From Oscarella lobularis (Eukaryota; Porifera; Homoscleromorpha; Homosclerophorida; Oscarellidae): 64,000 nt of DNA. Below the pieces are notes generated by a model that was not told the origin of the DNA, made no database searches, and saw only the letters and a list, made by a program, of their open reading frames with translations. This document shows positions 1 to 13,076 of the stretch, piece by piece. Location: assembly GCF_947507565.1 (NCBI RefSeq), contig NC_089184.1, positions 2,728,001-2,792,000 on the forward strand. The letters run 5' to 3'. The position numbers and the translations under genes were made by a program. The first letter of the stretch is position 1. Every line of letters begins with the position of its first letter.

Positions 1-367
1 TGGTTCAAGTATGCGTGCCATGCAGGAGGGGCTAGCTTGCTTTGCATTCTAAAGTGATTCCTAATCGAATCCCGGTCGCAGGAACGAACCGACTAAACGA
101 CGACGCAAGTCCAAACACGGTCTGTTTCTCTTACTTAATAAACCGCGAGGATTCGTACGGTAACACTGGGGTAACTGCGGTACGCGCGACGTCGGACAGC
201 TCTAGGCCGAGCACTTTTTAGTCGTCAGTGTAAGCATGTGTAGTCCAAAAATGCGCGGCACTCGCATTGTTGAACTTTGGGGGAGGGGCCCTACGTCCTG
301 GCACAGACGTACACGCGCGGTTCCGCGTGCAATCGCGCCATTTGCGGACGAGACGTACGCCGCGAAG

Positions 368-3218
368 ATGACGACAGCGCAACGTGTTCCCGCTTCCACG
401 GCGCTTCGTTTCGCCGTCTTTCTAAGCGCTCTCGCGTCAACGTGCCTTTCGACGACTTCACAGTTGCACAACGACTCGATCTCGGCGAAATCGATTACAA
501 ATTCGGAGCCAAGACGTCTTCGCCGATACTTCCAGTCGCCGGCAAACGATCTGTCTCCGCCGCTCACCCAAAGCATGCTTGCGTTCGGATCAATCTACCG
601 CTTTGAACAATTACGCGGCGAAGGCGTTCTGCTGTCCAGCCGAATCGTGCTAACGCATATCTTCTGCCTCTTCGATAGTCTCGATGAGGCCAGTCACAAT
701 CACAATCCCCAGAACCGAGCACGGGCCCCATTCGACTTGTCTTTCTTTTTCAATGGAAACTTTTACGGAATCAGCGATTATAGATTTGAAAATCCTTACG
801 TCATTCTTCGGCTTCAGGAGAATCAGCCTCTGATGAATCCACCGGCAACTTACGCTTTTCCGTCGTGAACCGCTGCGTGGCAGACTACTGACAAGCATTG
901 GATTGTCCTGCCAGAAAAGATCGAGCCACCTTCGTCCTCGTCCTATCGACTCTCTACTCCATACGCACTTGTAAACGGCGAAATAAACAAAATACATCGA
1001 AATATACTTACTAGCTGTGAGTTTGATGACAAGATTAATCTGTTTGCATTGAGCTGCCCCAATGCTAACTCTCAAGCGTTTGACCAGATTGTTAAAACCG
1101 GATCATCGTTGTTTCGAATGGAGAATGCTAGTCCAGCCGTTCGAGCTTTAACCATCTCAAGCATGGTGATGAGAGGTGAATCGTTCGACAAATGCAAACG
1201 GAGTTCCTCACATCAGCATTTGCCCTTCCTCAAAGTTGCCTATCGTAAAACCAAATTTACAAATGCCCAATATCTTTGCGGGCCCAGACTCACATACGAA
1301 GACGTGGTGATAATGAATAGGAACGCTTACTATTTGGGCTATCCCTTGTTCGACCTAAACGTAATCCCACGAGGAAGAAAGTGTAAGGCTAGATTATTAA
1401 ACAAGAAAAAATTAAATTAATTTAGCAATTATTTTCAGTTGCATCTATTAACATAAATGGCATGGGACGACAAGAGAGAGATATGGGTAACTTCGTTTCA
1501 GAAACTTTAGCTGCCCTTATAGTAGATGCGGACATCACGGCTGTACAGGAAATAACTAATTCAGAAAAACTGGATGATGCGATAGTCAGAAAACTGGGTA
1601 TCTATTCGGCTGCCGTTAAATACAAATCTAAGGTCTCTGGCCAACTTGCATTCTTCTACAAGAGTAGTGATTTAGTAGCGTATGAAGGAGAGTGGAGATC
1701 GTTAAAAGTACAGGGAAAAATATATGGTCTTTACGGTCAGTTCAGAGTAAGTAAATTAAGTGAAAATATTTGCCTTCTATAGATTTAACTGTTGCTTTAA
1801 GCAGTACATCACAACATATCCTGGACTCGAAACTTGCATACACTTCTATAACGTACATCTGTCTCACGGGTATATGAGAGAACGGCACAAGCAATTAGAC
1901 TCCCTTCGGTCGGACATTCTCAAGCTCAAAACGGATTGTAAATCGATAGTCGTTGCCGGTGATCTCAACATCGGTGCGAGCTTGACGCAAATTCGAAAAG
2001 CCAAATATGACACTGAAACCTTCATGGAAAAATTGTTGGCATTAAGGACTTAGATGTTGATGCGCAGCTAATTTCTTGTTTAAGGTCGTTTATGCGATTC
2101 CACGACACCGGCGATACGACGGCGAGCGACAAAGGCAGCAGAAGCAAAGAATCGCATTTTGATCACATATTAGTGAGCGAAAATACCCGCCTACTACACA
2201 AGTACGACCCTATAGGAACGCGAGAATTTAGACAAGACTTCTTCTATGAAAAATTTGTTCCTGTTTTCGAGCGGTCATACCGAACAACTCGGCAAAAAGC
2301 AAGAAACTACGATCTTAGTGATCACCTCCCCGTCCGCTTTACCTACCAGTATTCCCCCTTCGAAGCCGCCGTCGCCATAGGAACGTGGAATTTAAAAAAT
2401 TTCAAAGTTAATCAAGTTACGAAAGAAACGGAGAAAGAGGGAAAATATGCAGATGAATTTACAAGGATATTCAACAAATTCGACATTCTAGCGCTGCAAG
2501 AAATCAACGGAAAGGAAAAAGAACTGTACAGAAAAAATCTTCGAATCGGCGAAAATTCGCTTGGAATTGCGTTTAATTCGAGAGTAAATCTAGTTGACGA
2601 CTGTAAAAATATTCCAATATCCGGCTATAGATCTGCTTGGGGATGCCCGTTTAGAGTTGGGACAAAGGTGCGTTCAGCAGAAACATAACATTCTAATTTA
2701 ATAAATTGCACGTGCTTTCTTCATAGATCATTGTCGTTGTTTCCGCTCACATCAAAAACAGCCAAAAAAGGCCACTTAGTACGAGCGAGCAATACAGGAA
2801 GTCCGTGGTAGATTTCGTTAAAAATAGCTTTTCAAATTTAAACGTCGAAAAAGTCTATGTTGTGGGAGACTTCAACAGAGAACCACGATCCGGAAGCGTC
2901 CCGTAATACTTTATATAACGTTGAGAGCGTAAACTAAACGCCTTATTTAGATGCACGCACAACGTAAACTCCAAGTGGACAGATACGCTCATTACCACAA
3001 AGACTGTGCGCGATTGGGTGTGGGATCTACAGTGGGGTGTTGAACCGCCCCACTTAAAATCGGGAATTAACGGTTGCGAAGTTCTTAACACCGAACTAAC
3101 GGCAGACGCAACTGAACCCGATAAGTTCATATTTTCCGATCATACCGGACCAATTAAAGTGTTTGCATCGTGGAAAGAAGTTTCAGATCACTTGCCCGTT
3201 ATGACCAAATTTTACTGA
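368..3218 (+). CDS. Secreted protein with two EEP (DNase I-like) domains, possibly disrupted
   Basis: The reading frame opens at ATG 368 with a hydrophobic signal peptide (FAVFLSALASTCLS). An earlier in-frame ATG at 236 would bury that signal, so 368 is preferred. Exons read as 368-1382, 1439-1746, 1805-2667, 2727-2902 and 2951-3218, all GT-AG with introns of 48-59 bp and matching phases. The first ~300 residues are not recognised, though GEGVLLSSRIVLT faintly resembles a trypsin-like strand. Two EEP domains follow, each with the family's catalytic signatures: ITAVQEI, AGDLNIG and SDHLPV in the first; ILALQEI, VGDFNRE and SDHLPV in the second. EEP enzymes cleave phosphodiester or phosphomonoester bonds; the substrate here is unknown and an extracellular nuclease is inferred. 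Two lesions are visible: an in-frame TGA at 866-868 and a one-base shift in the A5 run near 2027-2031. It could be a decaying gene or an intact gene with assembly errors. Confidence 0.72.
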
Positions 3219-3219
3219 G

Positions 3220-4170
3220 TGCACACATAGCAGATTTTGTCTTATGCGTTACCTATTAACGTCCGTATTTTGACGTTAGATAGAATTGCTGTCTGCATGC
3301 ACTGCTGGCTAAAAAGTGAGCACGTAGAAAAGAATAGCTATAGAAGCGTCACGATGGAATTGGCACTATGGTAGGTACATCGATTATTTAGGTTGGCTTC
3401 GGAGTATAACATTGGAGGGTTGATGAGAAAAAAGAAGAAATAAAGAATGGCATGTGAAATTATACGGCGATCGATCGAGCCTTCCAATAGACTCACAGGA
3501 AAAACCGGTGAAGAAATTGATTGACAGACCGATATAATCCCTTTGCGATTACTTCCTCACTTTTTTTTTTGAAGATCGAGACCGCCTAATTCATGCGCAT
3601 CGAAGAATTGGTGAAATGCTATAAACGGGGCCCCATCAAGGGAACCGTCTTTCTTTCGCAGGAGTGGACTAGGAGTAAGTACACTACGTGTATGCACTCT
3701 AGGTCCTACCTTCACAAACACTCCGCGACCGGCTTCCTGACTGAATCAGCCTACGACGAGCGGGAACGTCACGGATCCAACCGAGCTTGTTCACATGACG
3801 TTATACAGTCATACGCTCGCCGAATCTGTCGACGGCATCGTCGTTCTCGCACGAAGATCATTGGGATGGCGCAGGAGATACGGGCGTCACGAATTGTTAT
3901 ACGGGCTTCGCGTCGAGGGATTGTCGCCTTTTCAATTTGGATTTGGAGTGGCTTTCACTTCACACTAAACGTTTTTAAATAACCTTACTTTCATTGAACT
4001 AGAAGATACTTGATGATCCTAGATCTTCATTAATTAATTACTACAAAATTCTTTACACACGTGCACACATTCCCTATCTCTCCAGTCGCCCTTGCCGCCC
4101 ATCAATTAATTACTGAACGTTCCCGCAAAAGGCTACTACAGAGGAGATTAGGGGGTCGAGTAAAAGACAT
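3220..4170. other. Intergenic interval between convergent genes
   Basis: This stretch separates the 3' ends of the EEP gene (+) and the MOXD-like gene (-). A 129-codon open frame at 3593-3982 has no recognisable motif, start context or splice-linked neighbour, so I do not call it. TTAATTAATTA-type A/T tracts near 4030 and 4105 could belong to 3' regions. Confidence 0.4.
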
Positions 4171-6910
4171 TCACTTCTTAGTTAATTTCGCATAGTAATT
4201 AACTGTCTTCCGAGAAGTCTTGAAATAGACAACCAGTGCAATAACCACAAGAAGAATCAAACCAGCCATAACACTGACGACAATTCCAGCTACATTCGTG
4301 CTGGAGACACTGGCGACAGTAACAGAAGTAGCATTAGTAGTAGTAGTAGCAGTAGCAGTAGTGCTAGTGCTAGTGGTGGTGGCGGCGGTGGTGGTGGTGG
4401 TGGTGGTGGTGGTGGTGGTGGTGGTAGTGGTAGACAAATAGACGATAGTGGGCGGTTGATCTAGACTGTTCACGCAGTCCGGTTGAGCAGTTGCGGGCTC
4501 CACCGACTCCGTTGACACGTTGGCGAGCGCATCGTCCTACACAAAACAATTTCAACATACTTCGAATTCGTAAAGTCTCTAAATTTGTCTTACGATTAAT
4601 CTTTGCCGTTCGACGCTTCTGCACAGGACTTCTTGCTCCCAACGAAGATAGTTGAGATACGCGGTGTCAGCTCCGTGCTTAGAGAAATTAAAAGATATCG
4701 ATTGTCGAAGAGAGTCAATGCTATCATCGTAGTAAGTGCCCCAACCTTGTCTCTAAAAAATTAGGTACAGTAGAATACTATTAAATAATCAAATATTACG
4801 CATCTGCTTCTTTGGCTAGACGAGACATGGCACCCTTCGAAGCTTGGCTCAAACATGATTGAGCGTACGTCGACGGATAAACGATTAAATACGCGAGACA
4901 CATTTCACTCGACGTACTAAGGCCACCCTAGAGGCATGCAGAACATCGTGCAAGGAATCCACCTGGCTAAGAAACCGTATGTACCCTAGTCAGCTCTGTT
5001 CGTCCCACCGTACTGTAATCACATTCGGTCTGAAGTGCGTCGCCCTGTATATCTTAATAAAGTTATAGCCTCAATATCCGTGGAGTAAGGAAAGAAGTTC
5101 ACCGGCCGAATTGTGATGTTTGTGAAAGGAGACGTGAAGTCCTATACGAGAAAGGTCGCGTCTAGGCATACCAACAACATTGAACGAAATTTACTTGAAA
5201 ATTGAAATCGTAGTACTCGTTTCGAGCTACGTATCCCAAGAACGTGCCATTGCGAAAATGCTTGACTCGAATTGCAACGCCAGCTAAATGCGAGTGCAAG
5301 AGAGTGGCGACCACCTTAGAACCTTGTGAAGGAACGCCCTAAACGTACACATAAAGAGATGCTATAATGTTGCCATCTCTACGTACGACTTTGGTGCACT
5401 CTGGCGAGCAGTAGGACATAACCGTAGCTCTCGTCAAGCCAGGTGGAATAAAAAACCCCGTGGCTAGAAAAGATTGACCAATTTCGAGAATTGTTGCATC
5501 GTGTTTAGGCGGTGTGGTCCTATAGAAGAACTCCAATCCGGACGAGTCTACGTAATCTGTCAGATGACGAACACATCGAGAGTCAAAAATCAGACAAGAA
5601 AACATGTCATAATAATTAAATACCTGATTTCCCTTCGACGTTATTGTAATGAATTTCCAGCAGGGCATACTGGACGCTTCCAGTTCCACTAAACGGGATT
5701 CCAACATCATCAGGAAAACGAATTCCCTACAAAAAAGAGTTGCCACTGTCTTTTAGCCAATAAGAAAGCGTCTACCTGATCGCCGACTGCCCATGACCCG
5801 AAAGGACTATAGCCCCAACACCTTCGAACGTCGTCATTCAGTTTCATACATTGGCCCTCCTCGTCGAGAAACTCCGCAGCACTGTCGCATCGATAGACAA
5901 CCATGTGATGAACAATCTCCTTATTATCGATAACGGGATCAAACTCGAAAAAGAAGAGAAAAAATTCAATAAAGCAAAATCAATATAAATAATACATGTA
6001 TGTTAGTATGTACTCCAATCAGATAGCCTCCTTTAGGTAGCTTGGGCAATTGAAGCGGCTTGCACCAGTACGTCGTATGAGACGAAGGCACAGATAACTG
6101 AAAAAAATTGAGATGTTGTACATACATGTATATTGGTATTGGTCACATGGGTATTGTTCAATTAATTCATTTAAAAGTATTCAAGCAAGCTTAATACAGA
6201 TGATTATATACCGTACGTTATATGTAGTTTATCAAGACTTCATCAAGAAACCATACTTTGTTCGTTATGAGTTGGAAAGGGGGCGTGCCATCCGGAAACG
6301 ATCGACGAGAACCGAAACCTGTCAGCAAATTGACGCTCTTAAAACCCGACTTCACATGTCGCATTGATCCATTTATTGATTCAGGATCGGCGGGATGATA
6401 GGCCCAAATCACATGCGCAGTGCCAGACTAAACAAATGAACGTGCACAAAAAATCAACATTATCATGAATTAATTATTGAATGTCCAGGGACGCTTGTGT
6501 CGTTTGGTTCACAAGCGCGAAGATGGCGCGTGAATTCGAGCGCCATTGTTGTGTCGTTTTCGTTCGCCGCTATTAGTTCGACATTCTGCTTCGAATCGAG
6601 CGGGGGAAGAAAGGGGCCCAATGACTTCCTATCCTATAAATAAAAACGACGATGTGTGGGCACTAGGATGCGTGGGCGTGTCTTTTCGATTGAACCTGAA
6701 GAAAGCCTCTTCCGTCTTTGACCCAGCCGGTCACGATGTCTGAGTTTCGGCATCTTTCCGTTTGGCGACAAGCCGAAGCCGATCCAGCCTCTAGTTTTCG
6801 CTTCGATTCCGACGTTCACGACGCCCTTCGCGTTATTGATTGTATTCACGACTCAAGAGCGCCGAAGCGCTCGCCGACACAACGAGAGCGAAGAGCAACA
6901 CGATTTTCAT
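4171..6910 (-). CDS. DBH/MOXD1-like copper type II monooxygenase, membrane-anchored
   Basis: Twelve exons can be followed: 6910-6696, 6633-6493, 6427-6257, 6097-6014, 5943-5776, 5726-5624, 5556-5387, 5338-5195, 5141-4985, 4927-4800, 4750-4594 and 4536-4171. ATG 6910 opens a signal peptide (MKIVLLFALVVSASASA). A DOMON domain follows (RGWIGFGLSPNGKMP, then DIVTGWV). The catalytic core keeps every copper ligand of the family: HVIWAYH, IVHHMVVYRC and LLEIHYNN for the first copper, HSHLAG and the Met in SSEMCLAYLIVYP for the second. The C terminus has a Thr-rich stalk coded by an ACC microsatellite (near 4375-4430) and a transmembrane segment (VVSVMAGLILLVVIALVVYF). Family members hydroxylate small substrates using ascorbate and O2 in the secretory pathway; the substrate here is unknown. 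Three one-base shifts are visible: near 6845, in TTT 6745-6747 and in CCC 5043-5045. They may be assembly indels. Confidence 0.85.
4375..4430 (+). repeat. (GGT)n microsatellite coding poly-Thr on the minus strand
   Basis: A near-perfect GGT run is read in the MOXD-like gene as ACC codons, giving a long threonine tract in the juxtamembrane stalk. Flanking AGT/GGC variants continue the Thr/Ala/Ser-rich composition typical of O-glycosylated stalks. Length variation between alleles is likely. Confidence 0.85.
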
Positions 6911-7059
6911 AAGATGCACCGTGACGTAGGGAGGACATACGGGTTAGCTCAGCTGAATGGACCGTGACGTTGTTTCGTAGAATAGCTTGAGACGCTTCTT
7001 GGCGAAGTGTTTTTGCAGTTCTTGTCTTCGCAACCGAAATTTTTCCTCGTAAAATCAAG

Positions 7060-7537
7060 CACGCACTGACTTGGGCGCATATAATGATATGATTTCAAGT
7101 CCATCATGATAGCCTGATTAAGCTAGATCTTTCTGTATCCTTCTAAATTGAGCAAAAGGTATTGTGAACCTGCACAGTACATACTTTTCTTGATGGTGAT
7201 TTCTCTGTATCTAGCCTATATTGTAGGGTTCAACAAACTTTGCTCCTGACCGAAGAGAATAACTGGATGTGTTTATACTCTGCATGTTTGCGATTTAGTA
7301 GAGCTATGGCGCTACGACAGTGCCAAAAAGCAATGGATTAGTGATTAGTGAGTGATTGGTGAAAAGAGCATTGACGGCAAAGTGGACTCGTTTCCAATAG
7401 CGCTTTCCAGCCAGTTACCGGGCATTGTACGTAAGACAAAAAACAAAAAAATGAAAAAGCTTGCAAAATTTAGCTAAGATTGCTAAAGACGTCATTAGCA
7501 CTAATCCTGAGTCATACTCATGTGGAACGCTACCGGG
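7060..7537. other. Intergenic, no gene seen
   Basis: This A/T-rich interval lies between the kinase receptor stop and the MOXD-like start. No coding frame with motif or splice support was found on either strand. Confidence 0.4.
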
Positions 7538-10500
7538 CTAGTCATTTCCTTCAAGGCTTACTTCGGTTCCTTCAGCTTTCTTTCGTTTAGAAACCGAGTA
7601 ATCAAAAGGAACGAGCTTTTCTACAATTTCTTCAACATCAGCAAAAGTTGGTCGACATCTTCCGTCTTTGTTCCAGCATTGCTCTATAATTCGACTCAAT
7701 TCAACTGGAAAGTTTTCATCCAGTGGGGGTTTTAGCCCAGATACGATAGCTTCTTTTAGCTCGGTCGACGTCAGGCGTTGCTCTTCATAGGGAATGTTTT
7801 TCGTCCAAATTTCCCACATGACAACGCCGTAGCTAAAAGAAAGATGTTGCACGATGCACTTTGTAATTATGAAGCCTATATACCTGTAAACGTCCACTGA
7901 AGCTCCATATGGGAAATTCTGCAACACCTCTGGAGCCAGCCACTGTGTAGTTCCAACCTCCAAAGTCATAGGACTTGTTTCGTTTTCCTCCAACAAAGGT
8001 CTACTCTCTATCACGTCATCGGCTTGTACACTGTTTCTGCCGAGCACCTTATCCTTCTTCTGCGGATGAACTTCTTCTGGATTTGACTGCAGAAGCCGAG
8101 CCGATCCGAAGTCCGCTACTCGCACAACCCAATTGCCGCTAACGAGGAGATTCGCGCTTTTCAAATCTCGATGCACGCGAGGAGGATTCGTCTGGTGCAA
8201 ATAGTTCATTCCTCGGCAGCCGTCCAATGCAAAGCAGAATTTGTCTTCGTTCGTCAGCTCTATACTTTCGTCGCCCAAGACAGCTCGAAGGGAGCCCCTT
8301 TCCATCATCTCTAACACGAGGAAAGGCGTTCCGTCTTGAAAGTTTCCTCCTCCGTAGAACATGACAATGTTTGGATGACGAATCGACATCATGACTGCAA
8401 TTTCTCTAAAGAATTCGAATTTGCTTCTTTTTATAAGCTGCATTTGATAATATTCGAGTTTCTTTATAGCCACCGGCAGTCCACGATAGACGCCACTATA
8501 AACTTCCCCGTAGGCGCCTCTAACTTTGGTGTCGATTCGACTCTTCAATTCTATCTCTCTAAATGAAATTTCCCAGACATTTTCCAAGGTTCTAAGTTTA
8601 TTCTCTTTTTGGCCTTTTGCTTGGTGAGCTTTTCTCAGAAGAAGTAACACTCCGATAACAGCTAACAAAAGAACGAACTCTGATGATGACAGTGTCGCAA
8701 TTTCTATTGCGGACAAAACCGAACAGATTCCGCTACTGTCTCGGTAGTACCCAGGTCGATAGCACTGGCACACAGCCGTATTATCGCTAAGGACAACGCA
8801 GTCTCCTTTATTGCGGTTTAGAGTGCACACTGAGCAATTTGTGATTGAAATTGACATTGAATTGTTAGTAGACGTTCCAGCAGGACATTTATTGCATTTG
8901 GAGTTCTGACCATACCAGCCTGGGGAGCACTTTTCGCAAGAAGGAGAGTAAGGTTTCACAAGATTAGGCCAGTAGCCCATTCCAGGCAAACACGCTAGCG
9001 CTTCATAAGTCCACTGTGACCTCTTCCAGTTCAGAGTTGCAAGGCCAAACTTATGCAAATCTTTCTCGTAAAAAAAACACCGATTAAGGTATCTTATTGA
9101 AAAGTCGTTCCCTCTGCTGTCTTTAGAATTTGGAAACAAGAATCCCTGATCTAACGCAAAAATCCAATTATCGGTAGTGACATGAGACATGTTCTTTGTA
9201 AACACGTGGTCTCTGCAATCAAACGCGTACACCATAGAAGAATCTGGACCTAAAATTTGTTTAAACGACGAACACTGAGGAAGTTGCATTGACATTTCAG
9301 AAGCAGTCCATAGGTTTTTCTTAATAACGTAAGAAAAGAATGCCTCAGCTCGAGCATGTTTCTTCGCATTTCATTCGTTTCCGGTGAAACCTCCGTATAG
9401 GTAGACAATGCTTTTCTTAGGGACTCTTTGGCAGTCGGCAAGAATGCAGATGGGGCCAAACATATTGTGACCAAAGCGAGCCGATGGCCAAAACTTGTTC
9501 GTGCTCTGCGCAATTTTAGACCACGTGCATTGTTTCTTTTTCCATGCTAAAATCCACATGTCGTTAAAGGCCGTAAGCGTTTCATTCACAAAACCGATTC
9601 CTCCAAAAACTAGCACTCCTACGTACGAGTCAATTGCTGTATGCAAGTATCGCGGGCTGGGCATTGCACCGTTAATTTCCGAACTGCTGCAATTTGCTTT
9701 TTTCCACTGGTTTAGAGAGAAGCTGTATAGCCACACATCGCCACTAAGATCATCACTTGATATTTCGTTGGTATAGTATCTTTTCACCAGTCCTCCGTAG
9801 GCTATTATTAGATTTTCATTGGAGAGGGCGGTAATTGTAAAATCGCGAAGGCGCGGAAGATTTGGATTTCCTACACGAATTTCCCACTTGTCGTCTAAAT
9901 TAAGGTCAAATGTAAGTAAAATTGGTTCGCTTACTAAACTACTTTCCGGAAGTACAGCTATTGATTTTTGAGGATCAGTTTGCCATTCAATTAACTTTGG
10001 AGATTTGAAAAAGTCAGTCGATGGGCCCTCACTTTGAAACAAGCGAAAAGGATTTGGAACATCATTCAAGTCACGTGAGACAACCGTTAACTTTCGCTCA
10101 TTTAAAACTGTAATGTTGTGAAGCTTGCTTTGTGCGTCCAGAATGAGAATACTTTGGTCGACAAATGCGATAGGTAAATTATCGATTTCGTCAAGTTTTG
10201 ATTTAAACGAAAAGTCTATACGTTTATGGTAGTCCCAGCCGCTTTGAGTATGAACATAGAATGTGCATGAAAATGTGGTACAAACAGATAACATCCTAGC
10301 TGAAGCAAAAAAAGTGACAAGCAAGACGATGGCCAGAATACTTCATTGCAATATTTCCAGACATACGACTCCACGAGCGGTTAGCAGACGACATCATCCA
10401 GAGAGAACTGTTTGGTAAGCCGTCATTTTCAATAAAAAGGAACCTTTCTTTAGAGAAAGAAACAACCAGGCTGTGCAACGCAATTGAAACCGGCGATGAC

Positions 10501-11129
10501 GTGTGTATCCACTCGTAATGCAGCGAATTAGCTGAACTGTCCGAAACGCATCTCAGTTCCCAAACATTCATTGGGCATTTTTTATGAGAACTTGATGAGC
10601 AGCCGCGAGCTGAGGTTAGATATATAATGGAGTCTTTGCAGTTACAGGTGGAATTGAGATATGATAGAACAGCTTTACCAACAACGCTCCCACACAATCG
10701 ATTCGTCTTCTTTGTATGCGCTTTCTTCCACTTCATTTTGTCTACACTCCAACTCCGAACGTTTTTGCCATTCTCAGAAAGAGCTATCACCCTCTGAGAA
10801 CAGAGAGCAACAGCGCTATTGATGCACAGAGAAGAATCATAGTAATCTTGTTCTACGTGGAACCAAGCCTTTGTTTGAGATCGAAGAACAAAGGTGAAAT
10901 CCTTTCCGAAATACAGCAAGTCGCTTGCATTTCGGTATTGGAATCGAATCGGTAACATAGTTGCCTTACGAGAGAACTGAGGATCTGGAGCTGTCCCAAG
11001 GTCTCTGTAGGAAAAAAGGCAGAGAGATCCGCTAGGGCTTTCAGGTACAGAAGACTCTACATCCTTAACGTAGTAAGGAAGACTGTCCTTTTCGCAGGCG
11101 ACGATTTTCATAAGCATAGCACAGGTCAT
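7538..11129 (-). CDS. Kelch / Cys-rich / transmembrane / Raf-like kinase receptor
   Basis: The N-terminal ~600 residues carry repeated beta-propeller motifs (VLVFGGIGF, IVYLYGGFTG, IIAYGGLV), read as kelch-type. A Cys-rich segment (CEKCSPGWYGQNSKCNKCP, then CQCYRPGYY) and a transmembrane helix (EFVLLLAVIGVLLLL) precede a cytoplasmic kinase. The kinase has VAIKKLE (ATP lysine), HRDLKSANLL (catalytic loop), DFGSARLL (Mg binding) and GTTQWLAPEV (APE), and its loop is closer to TKL/Raf-type than classical receptor tyrosine kinases. A 51-bp intron at 7833-7883 restores VDVYSYGVVMWE. Two lesions occur: a one-base shift in A7 10307-10313 and an in-frame TGA at 9371-9373 just after a kelch strand. 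A 42-bp intron could remove the TGA but would delete the kelch glycines and lacks a pyrimidine tract. The start is uncertain; another ATG at 11169 in a different frame begins a more signal-like peptide. Confidence 0.75.
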
Positions 11130-11179
11130 GCAGCACGACCCGTAGCAGAGTTGCAGTTATTCTTGGCATGGTACGTGAC

Positions 11180-11697
11180 TGAAGCAGATGTAGATTTCAG
11201 AGCAAACGTCTTTGTGAAACGAAACAACGGATCCCCTAGATTCCCCGGTTACCTACACATATGATAACGGGTACTCCCCTACTGATAAAATTCACGTGAG
11301 ATGATGACCTCTCTCGAATAGGGTCAAGCTTCCTTCGTACAGGATCGCCTCCAGTACGTATATACAATACTATTTTTCACCTGTCATAACGTTCCAACTA
11401 GTGTACCATCTTCACTTCGTGTTTATCTCAAAAGTCGGTCCAGTGAAGCTATAGAGAACAGGATACGTCATGTGCGTGGAGTCGACTCTTTCAACGTACG
11501 ATGATCGGACGCACGGCGTGTCTGCTAATTGCACGCGTAGCAGCGCCTTGTCTGATATATTGATTGACACGTACAGACAGAGGCTTTTTAATATCCTAAA
11601 AGAGCAGGCATCTATTGACTGATATATCGGACACTAGTCAATGACTTCTTCAACCTGTCATCCATCAAGTCGTCAACGCTTAGATCAATGAATTGAT
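11180..11697. other. Intergenic 5' flank of the kinase receptor gene
   Basis: There is no coding support. The segment probably contains the minus-strand promoter of the kelch-kinase gene; no confident TATA or initiator was assigned. Confidence 0.35.
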
Positions 11698-12670
11698 CAG
11701 ACGGAGAGGAAGTAGACTATACTTGATGCCTTGTCTTTTGTCATTCGTCTCTCAATTATCCGATCTAAGAGTGAGCGTCATTCATTCGTTCGTTTGTTTG
11801 ATGTACTGGGCTTCCTGACGGCATGGTTTCCCTTCTGCTATTCGTCTCGAATTCTATGGAGGCTTTAATTCCTCCCTTCCGTTCGATCGCGTCGCTTTTC
11901 GTCGTTTCTTTAATTGCCTCCACCGATATCGTTCCTGCTTTCTCAAGCACCTTCTTTCACTTTCATACGCTGGCTTCGAACGAATGGGGCCGGTGTCTTC
12001 GTCCACAGGGGCAAATTTGACGACTTTATGGCGGAGTGTTTAGAACTTTTACCGTGCGTTATTTTCAAAGTCGCCGTCGCAAAAGAGCGAAAATCTTCGC
12101 GAATCTTCGCGAATCGACGATGCTGACCTCCGAAGGAAAAGACGATGCGATCACGAAAGGGTAGAATCCCCGAAAGGGGCCTCACCACTCCCTCGAACGC
12201 CAACACCAGCCCGTCGAACGCGCCGTAATTATAACAATCAAAAACGAGTTGCATCAAGTCAGAGAGCAACGAAAGTGGCGTCGAGCGTTTGCAAAAGGCT
12301 CGAGGAAGGTCAGTTCCGCTACATCGACGAGAAATGGTAGGGAAACGCGAAGCGAAGTGGCGATTTTTCTATTCGAAGACTATCCGGACTTGTTCGAAAC
12401 CTATGATCGAGGATTCGAACCCCCAAGCGGCTAAACGGCCGTACCAATCCAATAGAAAGGATCGCGCAGCAGACATCAGAAAAATGTACACGTAAGAAAA
12501 TTAAAAGTTTGATTAGAAAGCCACAGGAGGGTCGTTCTTTTAGGGGGATGAGTCTCGTTTTGTAGCAGATTTTGGATGCGTGGAGCCTCAGTCAGACTCG
12601 ATCAGTGCACTCTTTTGATTTCTCGACCTTAATTTTTGGTCCTCGAACGTGAGAGCTTTGTTGTTGTAGG
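11698..12670 (+). repeat. Dispersed repeat R2, copy 1
   Basis: About 0.97 kb closely matching 17334-18258 in the same orientation. Landmarks are GAGCGTCATTCATTCGTTCG near the left end, GTTGCATCAAGTCAGAGAGC in the middle and a tRNA-type B box near the right end (GATTCGAACCCC forward, GGGGTTCGAATC in reverse). The match is interrupted by small indels, so the copies are not recent. Open frames here are short and not conserved in register between copies, arguing against a host gene. Class is unresolved; a tRNA-derived SINE or composite non-autonomous element is possible. Confidence 0.65.
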
Positions 12671-13076
12671 GTCCCACAAACTTTACACCTGGTAACTGCA
12701 TGTGTTTATTCTCTGTATTTATGTCAACCTTGAAGGCAAAGTCTACTATATATCTAAGAATAGTTCACTTCCCACTTTCCACTTGGCGACTTTATAGCTG
12801 TTCTATTTTACTGGAACGAAAAATTTTTGTACAGATTCCAACTAAGGCTGCTACTGTTTACAAAAACTTCATAAAACGAGCATCAGCTAGATGCGACTCC
12901 TAGCCCAAAAAAAACGTCTTCTTGCAAGACCTCGGGTCGGGAGATGACTCATCGCATGGTGCAACGACATATGTACAACCGTCTCTCGCCGGAAAGCAAC
13001 TCGAAAGAACATGGATCCGGGGTGCTGTCGTTATACGGGACGCCTCAGCTTTCTAAGAAGTCAACGTTCTTCACGA

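Noticed and set aside
866-868. Selenocysteine or programmed readthrough to explain the in-frame TGA codons
   Set aside because: The affected families (EEP, kelch-kinase) have no known Sec at these points, no readthrough context (CUA after UGA) is seen, and neighbouring frameshifts make decay or error simpler.
3593-3982. 129-codon open frame on the plus strand
   Set aside because: No motif, low-complexity Arg/Ser-rich content, no splice partners; chance open frame.
12410-12450. tRNA gene suggested by GGTTCGAATCC on the minus strand (also near 18010)
   Set aside because: Only the T-loop/B-box part fits; no acceptor stem closure, no anticodon arm, and it recurs inside a longer repeat.
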